Below are positions 34,868 through 43,590 of a stretch of 64,000 bases of DNA, in pieces. The DNA is from Eubacteriaceae bacterium Marseille-Q4139 (GTDB lineage: Bacteria > Bacillota > Clostridia > Lachnospirales > Lachnospiraceae). Made by a program: the position numbers and the translations under genes. Every line of letters starts with the position of its first letter. Position 1 is the first letter of the stretch. Below the pieces are notes generated by a model. That model was not told the origin of the DNA, ran no database searches, and saw nothing but the letters and a program-made list of their open reading frames with translations. Where the stretch lies: the NCBI GenBank assembly GCA_018223415.1, contig JAGTTQ010000001.1:3397365-3461364 (forward strand), given 5' to 3'.

Positions 34868-36322
34868 ATGTATCGAAAGAGTACGAAGGACTGGTTTAAG
34901 CACCTTGATTTCATGATTGTTGATCTGGTGTGCCTTCAGGCTGCGTTCCTTTTGTCTTATTGGTTCAGGCATGGGGTTCACAATGCCTACGGCACGACAA
35001 TTTACAGGAATATGGCGCTGGTGATTACGTTTATTGATGCGGTAGTCATGGCGTTTTCCGGTACACTCAAAAATGTTTTGAAGCGGGGATACTGGAGAGA
35101 GTTCTGCATTACGGTAAGGCATGTGTGCCTCGTGGTGCTTCTGGCTGTTTTTTATCTGTTTTTGACGCAGGAGGGCAGCGGCTATTCCAGAATTTCTCTG
35201 GTTTCCATGGGAATTCTCTACGGGGTTCTGGATTACCTTGGAAGGTGTTTGTGGAAATGGCACCTGAAACGGAGCAGGCAGGCTTCTGCCGGCAGCCGGT
35301 CCCTTTTGATTGTCACGACCAGTGACCGGCTTGAGGACATTGTGAAGAGTATTACGGAACATAACTATGAACGGTTCCGAATTGCAGGGGCGGCTGTCAT
35401 TGACAGGGATCTGGCAGGGCAGACGGTCTGCGGGATTCCGGTTGTGGCCGGAAAAGAGGATGTAGTCGGCTATGTCAGCAGGGAGTGGATCGACGAGATT
35501 TTTCTTGACCTGCCGTATGAGATGATGCTGGCCGAAGAACTGGATGCAAAGTTTGCAGAGATGGGCGTAGTAGTCCATATGAAAATTGTGAATACCATGG
35601 AGCTTTCCGAACGGAAGCGCTTTGTGGAGAAAATTGGAAATTATACAGTGCTGACGACGAGCATTAACTATGCCACCGCAGGGCAGCTCTTTTTAAAGAG
35701 GGCGCTGGACATTGCAGGCGGGCTGGTTGGATGCCTGATTACGGGAATTTTGTTCCTGTTCCTGGCGCCGGCGATCTATATAAAGTCTCCCGGCCCGATC
35801 TTTTTTTCGCAGGTGCGGGTTGGAAAGAATGGAAGAAAGTTCCGGATTTACAAGTTCCGCAGCATGTATATGGATGCGGAGGAGAGAAAGAAGGAGCTGA
35901 TGGCCCAGAACCGCGTCAAGGACGGCATGATGTTCAAGCTGGACTGGGATCCCAGGATCATCGGAAGCAAAAAGCTTCCGGATGGAACGGTGAAAAAGGG
36001 CATCGGAAATTATATCCGGGACTGGAGCCTGGACGAGTTCCCGCAGTTTTTCAATGTCTTAAAGGGCGACATGAGCCTGGTGGGCACCAGGCCGCCGACT
36101 GTGGATGAATGGGAGAAGTATGAGCTTCACCACCGCGCACGGCTTGCTATTAAACCTGGGGTTACCGGTATGTGGCAGGTGAGCGGGAGAAGCAATATTA
36201 CGGATTTTGATGAGGTTGTGCGGCTCGATACGGAGTATATAAAGAAGTGGAGTGTCAGGCTGGATATTAAGATTTTGCTTCGGACGGTTCTTGTTGTTGT
36301 GAGAGGGGACGGGGCGATGTGA
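34868..36322 (+). CDS. polyisoprenyl-phosphate sugar phosphotransferase (capsule priming transferase)
   Basis: A 484-residue PNPT-family initiating transferase of the WbaP/CpsE/WcaJ type. It attaches the first sugar-1-phosphate to undecaprenyl phosphate. Four N-terminal membrane helices (about residues 13-130), a CoA-binding-like middle domain, one more hydrophobic segment (about 280-300) and the catalytic C-terminal domain are visible. The last has KRALDIAGGLVG, SPGPIFFSQVRVGKNG, YKFRSMYMDAE and LDEFPQFFNVLKGDMSLVGT. The sugar (glucose, galactose or other) is not decided by sequence inspection. It is the last GC-rich gene before the AT-rich cassette. Confidence 0.92.
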   Translation: MYRKSTKDWFKHLDFMIVDLVCLQAAFLLSYWFRHGVHNAYGTTIYRNMALVITFIDAVVMAFSGTLKNVLKRGYWREFCITVRHVCLVVLLAVFYLFLTQEGSGYSRISLVSMGILYGVLDYLGRCLWKWHLKRSRQASAGSRSLLIVTTSDRLEDIVKSITEHNYERFRIAGAAVIDRDLAGQTVCGIPVVAGKEDVVGYVSREWIDEIFLDLPYEMMLAEELDAKFAEMGVVVHMKIVNTMELSERKRFVEKIGNYTVLTTSINYATAGQLFLKRALDIAGGLVGCLITGILFLFLAPAIYIKSPGPIFFSQVRVGKNGRKFRIYKFRSMYMDAEERKKELMAQNRVKDGMMFKLDWDPRIIGSKKLPDGTVKKGIGNYIRDWSLDEFPQFFNVLKGDMSLVGTRPPTVDEWEKYELHHRARLAIKPGVTGMWQVSGRSNITDFDEVVRLDTEYIKKWSVRLDIKILLRTVLVVVRGDGAM

Positions 36323-36702
36323 TGGGATTTGTTGAGGAAAGAGCGCAGGCTTGCGGAAGTGGTGTTTGAGATGGTAGGGGGGAGAGATAGTGAGGGGATG
36401 GTGGGAGTGGAAAGAATGAGAGACTGAATAGTCGATAATGGTTGTCCTAAATGGAATAGTTGATGTTATGGCGGTGAGAATGAACATTTTTGAAGTTGAT
36501 TAAGATTAGATTGTTTCTGGAACATGGATTTTGGATAGAGACAAGTGGTATCTGATATGAGCTGTAACAGATACAAAAAACAATAGAAAATGATGTGCTG
36601 TGGAGACCACGAAGTTGTAATTTGCTTGGAGAGCTTAGATAGCTTCAATGATTCGGAGAATAGTTGAGGTATAGAAAATTTTTCGGGAGAGGGAAGTTGC
36701 AC
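36323..36702 (+). other. 380-bp untranslated gap between conserved and variable capsule genes
   Basis: No gene of convincing quality is present. Composition changes here from GC-rich to AT-rich. A six-base G run (36377-36382) and the hairpin motif described next lie inside. It may be the recombination junction where different glycosyltransferase cassettes are exchanged. Confidence 0.6.
36586..36610 (+). repeat. second copy of the GAAAATG...TGTGGAGACCAC hairpin motif
   Basis: GAAAATG (36586-36592), 6 nt, then TGTGGAGACCAC (36599-36610). The 12-base part is identical to that in the operon leader, 6 kb upstream, and lies 92 bp before the GT4 gene. Confidence 0.55.
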
Positions 36703-37818
36703 ATGGTGGAAAAGAGAAAGAAAATTTTATTTATAGTCGAAGCCATGGGAGGCGGTGTGTTCACATACATTGTGGATTTGGCGAATGAACTGGTTAATAT
36801 TTACGATATGTATATTGCTTATGCGGTACGTCGCCAGACACCGGAAAACTACAGAGATTACTTTGATGGTAAAGTAAAGCTGATTGAAGTTAAAAATTTC
36901 GGGCGTTCTATCAATCCTATTAAAGATTTAAAGGCTTTCTTTGAAATTAGAAAAATAGCTGAACAAGTGCAGCCTGATATTATACATCTTCACAGCAGTA
37001 AGGCTGGAGCATTGGGAAGATTTGCTTTTAATGGAAAAACAGGTCTTCTGTTTTACACACCTCATGGCTACAGCTTTTTAATGAAAAACCATAGCGTTTT
37101 GAAAAGGCTGATATATCGAACTGTGGAAACTGTGTGCGGAAAACGCAATTGCACGACCATCAGCTGCAGTGAAGGCGAGCATCAGGAAACTTTGAAACTT
37201 ACCAAGGATGCTGTTTATGTGAGTAATGGTATCAATATCAATGATTTGCAGAAAATGATGGATTCAGTAGGTGAGGTAGAAAAACATCCTTTTACAGTGT
37301 TCACCTTGGGGCGTATTTGCTATCAAAAGAATCCGAAAATGTTTAATGAGATTGCTATGGCTTTACCAGATGTAAAGTTTATGTGGATTGGAGATGGGGA
37401 ACTTAGAGATGTGTTAACAGCCCCTAATATAGAAATTACAGGTTGGGCAAAACGGGAACTTGCCCTTCATCATTCTATAAATGGGGATGTTTTTTTGCTT
37501 ACGAGTCTTTGGGAGGGGCTTCCTATCAGTTTGCTTGAGGCAATGTATATGAAGAAACTTTGTGTTGTTTCAGATGTTATCGGAAATCGAAATGTCATAC
37601 ATAATGATTTTAATGGTTATGTTTGCTGCAATGTAGATGAGTTTGTCAAAATTATTAAATCAGTGCAAGGCAAAGATGTATCAGGATTAACTGAAAGAGC
37701 ATACAGCGATATTTTGACTCAGTATAACACGGGTGTCATGGCTGATAAATACAGTGAGATATATATGAATAAAATAACTGTCCGAAATTCTCGGGGGGGG
37801 GGGCACAGCATGAAGTAG
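36703..37818 (+). CDS. family 4 glycosyltransferase with C-terminal poly-G tract
   Basis: A 371-residue GT-B-fold transferase. The N-terminal part has VEAMGGGVFTYIVDLANEL and DIIHLHSSKAGALGRFA; the C-terminal half has FTLGRICYQKNP and the donor-site segment FLLTSLWEGLPISLLEAM with the EGLP acidic residue. It adds a sugar to the lipid-linked repeat unit on the cytoplasmic face. GGGAGAGGG precedes ATG 36703. Codon 364 enters a run of eleven G (37793-37803), and the protein ends seven codons later; a one-base expansion would lengthen the tail and overlap the next gene. Sugar specificity is unknown. Confidence 0.88.
   Translation: MVEKRKKILFIVEAMGGGVFTYIVDLANELVNIYDMYIAYAVRRQTPENYRDYFDGKVKLIEVKNFGRSINPIKDLKAFFEIRKIAEQVQPDIIHLHSSKAGALGRFAFNGKTGLLFYTPHGYSFLMKNHSVLKRLIYRTVETVCGKRNCTTISCSEGEHQETLKLTKDAVYVSNGININDLQKMMDSVGEVEKHPFTVFTLGRICYQKNPKMFNEIAMALPDVKFMWIGDGELRDVLTAPNIEITGWAKRELALHHSINGDVFLLTSLWEGLPISLLEAMYMKKLCVVSDVIGNRNVIHNDFNGYVCCNVDEFVKIIKSVQGKDVSGLTERAYSDILTQYNTGVMADKYSEIYMNKITVRNSRGGGHSMK
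37793..37803 (+). repeat. poly-G tract, 11 G, at the end of the GT4 gene
   Basis: Eleven consecutive G in AT-rich coding DNA, seven codons before the stop. One G more shifts into a frame that stays open for 27 codons and stops at TGA overlapping the ATG of the GT8 gene (ATGA at 37883). One G fewer gives an immediate stop. Confidence 0.9.
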
Positions 37819-37882
37819 TATTTCATGCTGTATGTTTTGACGCTGTTGCCGATGTCCGCTCTTTTAGAGAGGCGGTGGCGGC

Positions 37883-38896
37883 ATGATAAAGCACAATCCA
37901 TCTGTCGCCTCTATTGTGTATGCCGCTGACGATAAATTCGCAGAGATTCTTGGAGTATCGCTGGTTTCTCTTTATGAGAGCAGTAAAGACATGGATGATA
38001 TTATCGTTTATATCTTAGATTCAGGAATCACGGATGCGAACAAGCAGAAACTGCTGTCCGTATGTAAGTTCTATAAGCGGAGTGATGCTGTTTTCATTCC
38101 GGGAAAGAATATCAGCGAGAAGCTGTCCATGAATGTAGCAGTAGACAGAGGAAGCCTGAGTCAGTATGCTAGATTATTTGTATCCTCTGATCTACCACAA
38201 GAATTAAGTCGTGTTCTATATCTGGATTGCGATATCGTGATTAAGAAGTCCATTAGAGAACTGTGGAATCTTGATTTACAGGGTAAAATTATTGGTGCTC
38301 TTATGGATGCGTTCAGCAGATATTATCGAAAGAACATCGACTTGGAACCTAACGATATCATGTTCAACTCTGGTGTTATGTTGATTGACTTGGAAAAATG
38401 GAGGCGAGATGATATTGAAGATAAATTGCTGAAATTCATAGTGGCTAAAATCGGTAGGATTCAACAGGGAGACCAAGGAGCGTTAAATGCGATTTTAAGT
38501 CATGATACTTATTGCTTTGAACCGAGATTCAATTCTGTAACTATCTTCTATGACTTTACATATAAGGAGATGCTGATATATCGGAAGCCTCCTAAGTTTT
38601 ACACGGAAGAGGAAGTACATGAGGCGGTAGAAAATCCGGCAATCATTCATTTCACAACCAGTTTTTTGAGTAAAAGGCCTTGGATGAAAGGCTGTAAACA
38701 CCGGTATGCTGATGAATGGATGAAATATAAGAAGATGAGTCCTTGGAAGGATGAACCGTTGAGGGAAGACAATCGGCCACAGTGGAAACAAATTGGCGTA
38801 AAAGTCCTCATAAGAATGCCGAGAAAGACAGCTGTGAGAATTGCTGCATTAATGCAAGTCTATGGCAGACCGATAATAAATACGCTTAAAAGATAG
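37883..38896 (+). CDS. family 8 glycosyltransferase
   Basis: A 337-residue GT8 (LgtC/galactosyltransferase-type) protein. The N-terminal SIVYAADDKFAEILGVSLVS is the family's opening strand, the DxD metal motif is LYLDCDIVIKKS, and FNSGVMLIDLEKWRRDDIED and GDQGALNAI are the characteristic later segments. GT8 enzymes usually transfer glucose, galactose or galacturonic acid with retention. GAGAGGCGGTGG precedes the ATG. No membrane anchor is visible. In the G12 state of the upstream tract its start would overlap the GT4 stop. Confidence 0.9.
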   Translation: MIKHNPSVASIVYAADDKFAEILGVSLVSLYESSKDMDDIIVYILDSGITDANKQKLLSVCKFYKRSDAVFIPGKNISEKLSMNVAVDRGSLSQYARLFVSSDLPQELSRVLYLDCDIVIKKSIRELWNLDLQGKIIGALMDAFSRYYRKNIDLEPNDIMFNSGVMLIDLEKWRRDDIEDKLLKFIVAKIGRIQQGDQGALNAILSHDTYCFEPRFNSVTIFYDFTYKEMLIYRKPPKFYTEEEVHEAVENPAIIHFTTSFLSKRPWMKGCKHRYADEWMKYKKMSPWKDEPLREDNRPQWKQIGVKVLIRMPRKTAVRIAALMQVYGRPIINTLKR

Positions 38897-38909
38897 GAGA
38901 TTTTATAAC

Positions 38910-40100
38910 ATGGGAAAAGTGGCAATCATATCGTGTTATTTTCAACATAATTATGGCAGTATGCTCCAGGCATACGCCACGCAGATGGCATTAGACAAGA
39001 TGGGGTATGAAAATGAGACGATAGATATATCCGGTTTTAACCATGAAATTAGGAAGGCGAAAATGAAATACTTTGCAAAGGCGAGCCTAACTTCGGACAT
39101 TCTGCTTTCAAAAATGGGAATGGCAATGAACGTATTACGCAGGAAAATATCCAAGGATGGCTATGGTGCATTGGCAAGGCAGCGAAATGAAAAGTTCGAT
39201 GCATTTGCAAAGAACCATTTTAGACTTTCGTCAATATATCACTCAAAGACAGAACTTGGACAGAAGTGTGAAGAGAACTATTCTGCTGTCTTGGTGGGGA
39301 GCGACCAGCTTTGGCTACCCGGAAATATTGCGGCCGATTATTACACATTGAATTTTGTGCCGGAGTCTGTTAATAAGATTGCCTATTCCACAAGTTTCGG
39401 TCAGTCAGAGTTGCCGAAAGGCTCCGCAGCAAAGGCCAGTGTATTCTTAAAAAAAATCAGACATATTGGCGTGCGTGAGGAATCCGGCCAGGAATTAGTG
39501 AAACAGTTGGCTGACAGGGATGTTCCTGTTGTATGCGATCCCACGTTACTTTTTACAGGTGAGGAGTGGATGACGGTTCAACAAGAGAAGCCACTTATTG
39601 ATGGAAAGTATATTTTCTGCTACTTCCTTGGCAATAACCCGCCGCATAGGGAGTTTGCAAAGAGACTAAGGGAAAAGACGGGATGCAAAATTATTGCACT
39701 GACACATTTAGATGAGTATGTTAAGAGTGATGAAAGCTATGCCGATGAGACACCTTATGATATTGATCCAGCAGATTTTCTAAACCTGATCCGCAACGCC
39801 GAGTATGTGTGTACGGATTCATTTCATTGTTCGGTATTCTCTATACTTTATAAGCGCCCGTTTTTCACATTTCGGCGTTATACTAGGAAAACACGGCAGT
39901 CAACCAACAGTCGTCTAGATACACTATTTCATATGGTTGGTATCAGCGGACGAATGATGCAGGGCGATGAAAATATAGAGGATTGTTTAAAGATTAAAAC
40001 GGATTTTGATGTAGCACATAAGAGGCTTGAAATTATGAGAGCAAAATCCTATGCCTATTTAGAGGCAGCACTAAAAGACGAAGGGAGTACAGATTTGTGA
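38910..40100 (+). CDS. polysaccharide pyruvyl transferase family protein (first of two)
   Basis: A 396-residue WcaK/CsaB-like protein. The N-terminal ISCYFQHNYGSMLQAYATQM is the typical first strand and NYG turn; SDQLWLPGN, YSTSFGQSELP and YVCTDSFHCSVFSILYKRPF are the conserved later segments. Family members transfer a pyruvyl ketal from phosphoenolpyruvate to a sugar of the repeat unit, which adds negative charge. TAGGAG precedes the ATG. The stop TGA overlaps the GTG start of the next gene. A second member of the family is encoded at 46193. Function by family only. Confidence 0.85.
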   Translation: MGKVAIISCYFQHNYGSMLQAYATQMALDKMGYENETIDISGFNHEIRKAKMKYFAKASLTSDILLSKMGMAMNVLRRKISKDGYGALARQRNEKFDAFAKNHFRLSSIYHSKTELGQKCEENYSAVLVGSDQLWLPGNIAADYYTLNFVPESVNKIAYSTSFGQSELPKGSAAKASVFLKKIRHIGVREESGQELVKQLADRDVPVVCDPTLLFTGEEWMTVQQEKPLIDGKYIFCYFLGNNPPHREFAKRLREKTGCKIIALTHLDEYVKSDESYADETPYDIDPADFLNLIRNAEYVCTDSFHCSVFSILYKRPFFTFRRYTRKTRQSTNSRLDTLFHMVGISGRMMQGDENIEDCLKIKTDFDVAHKRLEIMRAKSYAYLEAALKDEGSTDL

Positions 40101-41314
40101 TAGATATTTCATTAGATACAGGATTTGCAGAAAAACAGAATTGTTGTGGCTGTACTGCATGTGCGGCTGTATGTCCTAAAAACTGCATTGAAATGCAGGA
40201 GGATGCAGAAGGGTTTCTGTATCCTTTTATAAATAAAAAGTCCTGTATTGACTGCCATGCCTGCGAAAGAATATGCCCAGTATTGAATTCAAAAGAAGAA
40301 GTGCCGGTTAAGCAGACAGGATATATCGTACAAAATAAAGATGAAACTGTACTTCGTGAAAGCACGGCCGGTGGCGCATTTACCGCCATTGCAAAGTATG
40401 TAATAAACAGAGATGGCGTGGCTTTTGGCGTAGAAATGTCAAGAGACCTTGTTGTTCATCATGTTTATATAGAAAACGAATCAGAGTTATCCCGATTCCG
40501 CAATAGTAAATATGTCCAAAGTTGTGTGGGGGGGACACTCCGACAAGTTAAATCCTTTTTAGACCAGGGAAGAACCGTATGCTTCAGCGGAACGCCTTGT
40601 CAAATAGAAGGATTAAAAAATTATCTCATAAAGGATTATGAGAATCTGATCACAGTGGATGTTGTCTGTAGGGCGGTTCCTTCACCTTTGATATTCAGAA
40701 AATATGTAGAGTATCAGCAGAAAAAACTCGCAGATAAAATCCAAACGGTGCGTTTCCGCGATAAGCATTACGGATACAAGTATTCAACAATGAATGTCGT
40801 AACAGGCAGAAATTATGGAAATTACTATAAAGGTGTTGAATCTGATCCGTGGCTTCGTGCGTATTTTTCAAATATTTGTGACAGGCCATCCTGCCACAGC
40901 TGCCGATTCAGAAAGCAGTATCGCGTGAGTGATTTCACGATATGGGACTGTTTCCATGTGGGACGGTTTTCAAAGGAACTGGATAACGACAAAGGTGCGA
41001 CCAGAGTGCTTGTCCACACTGAAAAAGCAAAGAGGATTTTTGATGAAATAAAATCCGACTTTATTTATGTCGAGACAGGCCCGGAAGCAATCATTGACGG
41101 CGCAAAGGAAATACAGGAGTCGGTAGCCCCGAATGAAAAGAGAGCTGTGTTTTTTCAAGATGCGGCTCAAATGGACGGGGTACAGTTGTTTGAGAAATAC
41201 TTCCCGGAGACGTTCCGCGTGAAAATGGAGCATTTTGTGCGTATGACTTGCTATCAGCTGGGGATATATGCAGTGGCCAAAAAGCTGTATGTAAGGATGA
41301 CGCACAAATATTGA
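40097..41314 (+). CDS. FrhB-like iron-sulfur protein (coenzyme F420 hydrogenase beta-subunit family), copy 1
   Basis: A 405-residue protein with two N-terminal ferredoxin-type cysteine clusters (CCGCTACAAVCPKNC and CIDCHACERICPV) and the FrhB N and C domains behind them (STAGGAFTAIAKYVI, GTPCQIEGLKNYL). Bacteria of this kind are not expected to make F420, so a flavin or another redox carrier is likely. Such genes often accompany pyruvyltransferase-like genes in glycan clusters, but the reaction is unknown. GTG at 40097 overlaps the upstream stop. A seven-base G run lies at 40528-40534. A paralogue follows. Confidence 0.85.
   Translation: MIDISLDTGFAEKQNCCGCTACAAVCPKNCIEMQEDAEGFLYPFINKKSCIDCHACERICPVLNSKEEVPVKQTGYIVQNKDETVLRESTAGGAFTAIAKYVINRDGVAFGVEMSRDLVVHHVYIENESELSRFRNSKYVQSCVGGTLRQVKSFLDQGRTVCFSGTPCQIEGLKNYLIKDYENLITVDVVCRAVPSPLIFRKYVEYQQKKLADKIQTVRFRDKHYGYKYSTMNVVTGRNYGNYYKGVESDPWLRAYFSNICDRPSCHSCRFRKQYRVSDFTIWDCFHVGRFSKELDNDKGATRVLVHTEKAKRIFDEIKSDFIYVETGPEAIIDGAKEIQESVAPNEKRAVFFQDAAQMDGVQLFEKYFPETFRVKMEHFVRMTCYQLGIYAVAKKLYVRMTHKY
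40528..40534 (+). repeat. poly-G tract, 7 G, in FrhB-like copy 1
   Basis: Seven G at the Val-Gly-Gly codons of the segment VQSCVGGTLRQ. The paralogue at the same place reads VQSDMGDCFRQ without the run. Shorter than the other tracts, so a weaker slippage candidate. Confidence 0.7.
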
Positions 41315-41369
41315 TGCCTTTCTGAAGCCATTTCCTTTTCTGTCATGCTTGTGACGGAAAGGAAAACGG

Positions 41370-42554
41370 ATGATTCAGATAGAAGATAAAAAGGATTGTT
41401 GTGGATGCACCGCTTGTGCGGCGGTCTGTCCGAAACAGTGCATTGAAATGGAGTCTGATAACGAAGGCTTTTGCTATCCAAGGGTTGATACAGCAAAATG
41501 TATTTACTGCGGTGCTTGTGAACGAGTATGTCCAATCAGAAACCAGAGGAAAGAAGTACACGTACCACAAAAAGCCTACCTTGTGCAACACAAAGACAAA
41601 CAGGTTCGTATAGATAGTTCGGCAGGTGGTGCATTTACCGCAATCGCAACCTATGTGTTGGCAAAAGGCGGAGCGGTCTTTGGTGCAGCGTATGATGAAA
41701 ATTTTCAAGTGAGGCATACCTATGTAGAAAATACAGATGAATTGCGGAAGTTCCGAAACAGCAAATATGTACAAAGCGATATGGGAGACTGTTTCCGACA
41801 GGTGCGGGATTTTCTGAGATCAGGCCGCTGGGTTTGCTTCAGCGGAACACCTTGTCAGATAGAGGGATTGAGTCGCTTCTTAGGCAGGCTGTATGAAAAT
41901 CTGGTGCTGGTCGATGTAGTATGCCACGGAATACCGTCTCCGCTTGTGTGGAATAAATATCTGGAATATCAGAAAGTGAGCGAAGATAAGCCAGATAATA
42001 TCCGCTTCCGCGATAAATTTTATGGCTACAAGTATTCGACGATGAGCCTGATAAAAGGCGGAAAGAATGTGTATCATGCAGGCTCCCAGCTTGACCCGAT
42101 GCTGCGGGCATTTTTCAATGATATTTGCGACCGTCCGTCCTGCTATGATTGTCCTTTCAAGAAGCAATATCGTGCCAGCGATATGACGATTTGGGATTGT
42201 TTCTCTGTCTATGACTTCGACAAAACGATGGACGACGATAAAGGCACCACACGGGTGCTGTGCCACACCGAGAAAGCAGCGGAAATCATGCAGGACTTGG
42301 GAAGTATTGCGAGATGCAAAGAGGTCGAGCCGGACAAGCTGGTAAGCGGAGTAAAAGAGATGTTTGGGTCTGTTCCGATCAATCCGAAGCGGGAGAAGTT
42401 TTTTGAAGACGCGAGAAGATTATCGGGGGCAGAATTGTTTGAAAAATATTACCCGATCACAACAAAACTGAAAACTGCTGCCCGTAAAGTGCTGCTGACA
42501 ATGGGAGCCTACGGCGCAGCGAAAAAATGCTTGAATAAATTGCGAGGAAGATAA
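41370..42554 (+). CDS. FrhB-like iron-sulfur protein, copy 2
   Basis: A 394-residue close paralogue of the preceding gene with the same architecture: CCGCTACAAVCPKQC and CIYCGACERVCPI clusters, then SSAGGAFTAIATYVL and GTPCQIEGLSRFLG. The two proteins align along their whole length, including the C-terminal CDRPSC and FRKQYR/FKKQYR parts, so they arose by tandem duplication or were acquired as a pair. They could act on the two pyruvyltransferase-like proteins of the locus or form a heteromer. GGAAAGGAAAA precedes the ATG. The reaction is unknown. Confidence 0.85.
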   Translation: MIQIEDKKDCCGCTACAAVCPKQCIEMESDNEGFCYPRVDTAKCIYCGACERVCPIRNQRKEVHVPQKAYLVQHKDKQVRIDSSAGGAFTAIATYVLAKGGAVFGAAYDENFQVRHTYVENTDELRKFRNSKYVQSDMGDCFRQVRDFLRSGRWVCFSGTPCQIEGLSRFLGRLYENLVLVDVVCHGIPSPLVWNKYLEYQKVSEDKPDNIRFRDKFYGYKYSTMSLIKGGKNVYHAGSQLDPMLRAFFNDICDRPSCYDCPFKKQYRASDMTIWDCFSVYDFDKTMDDDKGTTRVLCHTEKAAEIMQDLGSIARCKEVEPDKLVSGVKEMFGSVPINPKREKFFEDARRLSGAELFEKYYPITTKLKTAARKVLLTMGAYGAAKKCLNKLRGR

Positions 42555-42555
42555 C

Positions 42556-43590
42556 ATGGCAGAGTCTTTCGTGAGCATCATCGTTCCGGTTTATAAGGTG
42601 CCGGAGCAATATTTAAGAAAGTGTATAGAAAGCATAATGGCACAGACATTGAAAGAAATTGAAATCCTTTTAGTGGATGACGGTTCTCCTGACCAGTGTG
42701 GAAGCATTTGTGAGTCCTATGCGAAGCAGGATTCACGAATCAGGGTCTTGCGTAAGAAAAACGGCGGCTTATCTTCTGCGCGAAACTATGGCAGCAAGGC
42801 TGCGGCTGGCGAATGGATTATGTTCGTGGACGGTGACGATTGGATCGAGCCGGATATGTGCCAGACGATGTACAAGGTGGGCAAAGAAAAGAACGTCCAG
42901 CTTGTTATGTGCGGCATTATGAAGGACTATGGAAAGTCCGCGACAAAATATAAATTCTATCTGGAAGATGGCAAAATCTATCAAGGGCAAGAGTGTAAAT
43001 GGCTTCAACAGCAACTTTTGGTTTATAACGGCAACATTGCGGTAGCCTATTCCAAGCTGATACAGCGAAAAATGCTGATAGACAATGACATTTTTCACGA
43101 TGAAGTGCTGAGGCAGGGTGCTGAGGGTTTGGAGTTTAACCTGCGGCTATTTGAAAAGCTGCAGAGCGCAGTGTTTATCAATAAACCATTCTACCATTAC
43201 ATATATAACGAAAATTCTATTTCTGCTTCTCACAACGAAGCCAACCACGAGTTTGTCATCAGGTGTTTTGAAAAGATAAAGGCATTTATTGACACCTCGG
43301 ACAATGCAGAAATGTTAAAGCCTTGGTTTGATAACCGACTTTTGTATGTAATCGTTACAACAGCTATAAGCGGATATTTTAACCCAACGAATACAGAACC
43401 GTATGTGGACAAGAAACGAAAATATGCCGCTTATCTTGAGAAGCCAATTGTTAAAGAGGCATTACAAACAAAGAATACGGCAGGTATTGGACAGCAAAGA
43501 AAAGTGGTTCTTTTCTTCATTAAGCATCGGATGTTTGCAATGTTGGATTTGATGGGGAAAATGAGAAAGTGGCAGAAGGAGCATAAATGA
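42556..43590 (+). CDS. family 2 glycosyltransferase
   Basis: A 344-residue GT-A transferase beginning SFVSIIVPVYKVPEQYL, with ILLVDDGSPDQCGSICE and the metal-binding segment MFVDGDDWIEP. This is the CpsI/EpsJ-like subgroup of GT2 that extends repeat units. GAGGAAG lies before the ATG, one base after the FrhB stop. The stop overlaps the next ATG (ATGA at 43587). Sugar specificity is unknown. Confidence 0.9.
   Translation: MAESFVSIIVPVYKVPEQYLRKCIESIMAQTLKEIEILLVDDGSPDQCGSICESYAKQDSRIRVLRKKNGGLSSARNYGSKAAAGEWIMFVDGDDWIEPDMCQTMYKVGKEKNVQLVMCGIMKDYGKSATKYKFYLEDGKIYQGQECKWLQQQLLVYNGNIAVAYSKLIQRKMLIDNDIFHDEVLRQGAEGLEFNLRLFEKLQSAVFINKPFYHYIYNENSISASHNEANHEFVIRCFEKIKAFIDTSDNAEMLKPWFDNRLLYVIVTTAISGYFNPTNTEPYVDKKRKYAAYLEKPIVKEALQTKNTAGIGQQRKVVLFFIKHRMFAMLDLMGKMRKWQKEHK

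Noticed and set aside
34709..35578. A 289-codon open frame on the minus strand
   Set aside because: It is antisense to the capsule priming transferase and reads as Pro/His/Arg-rich shadow sequence.
36377..36382. A six-base G run in the gap before the GT4 gene
   Set aside because: It is non-coding and short, and six-base runs also occur in the GC-rich part of the window (for example near 13800), so it is not counted as a phase-variation tract.
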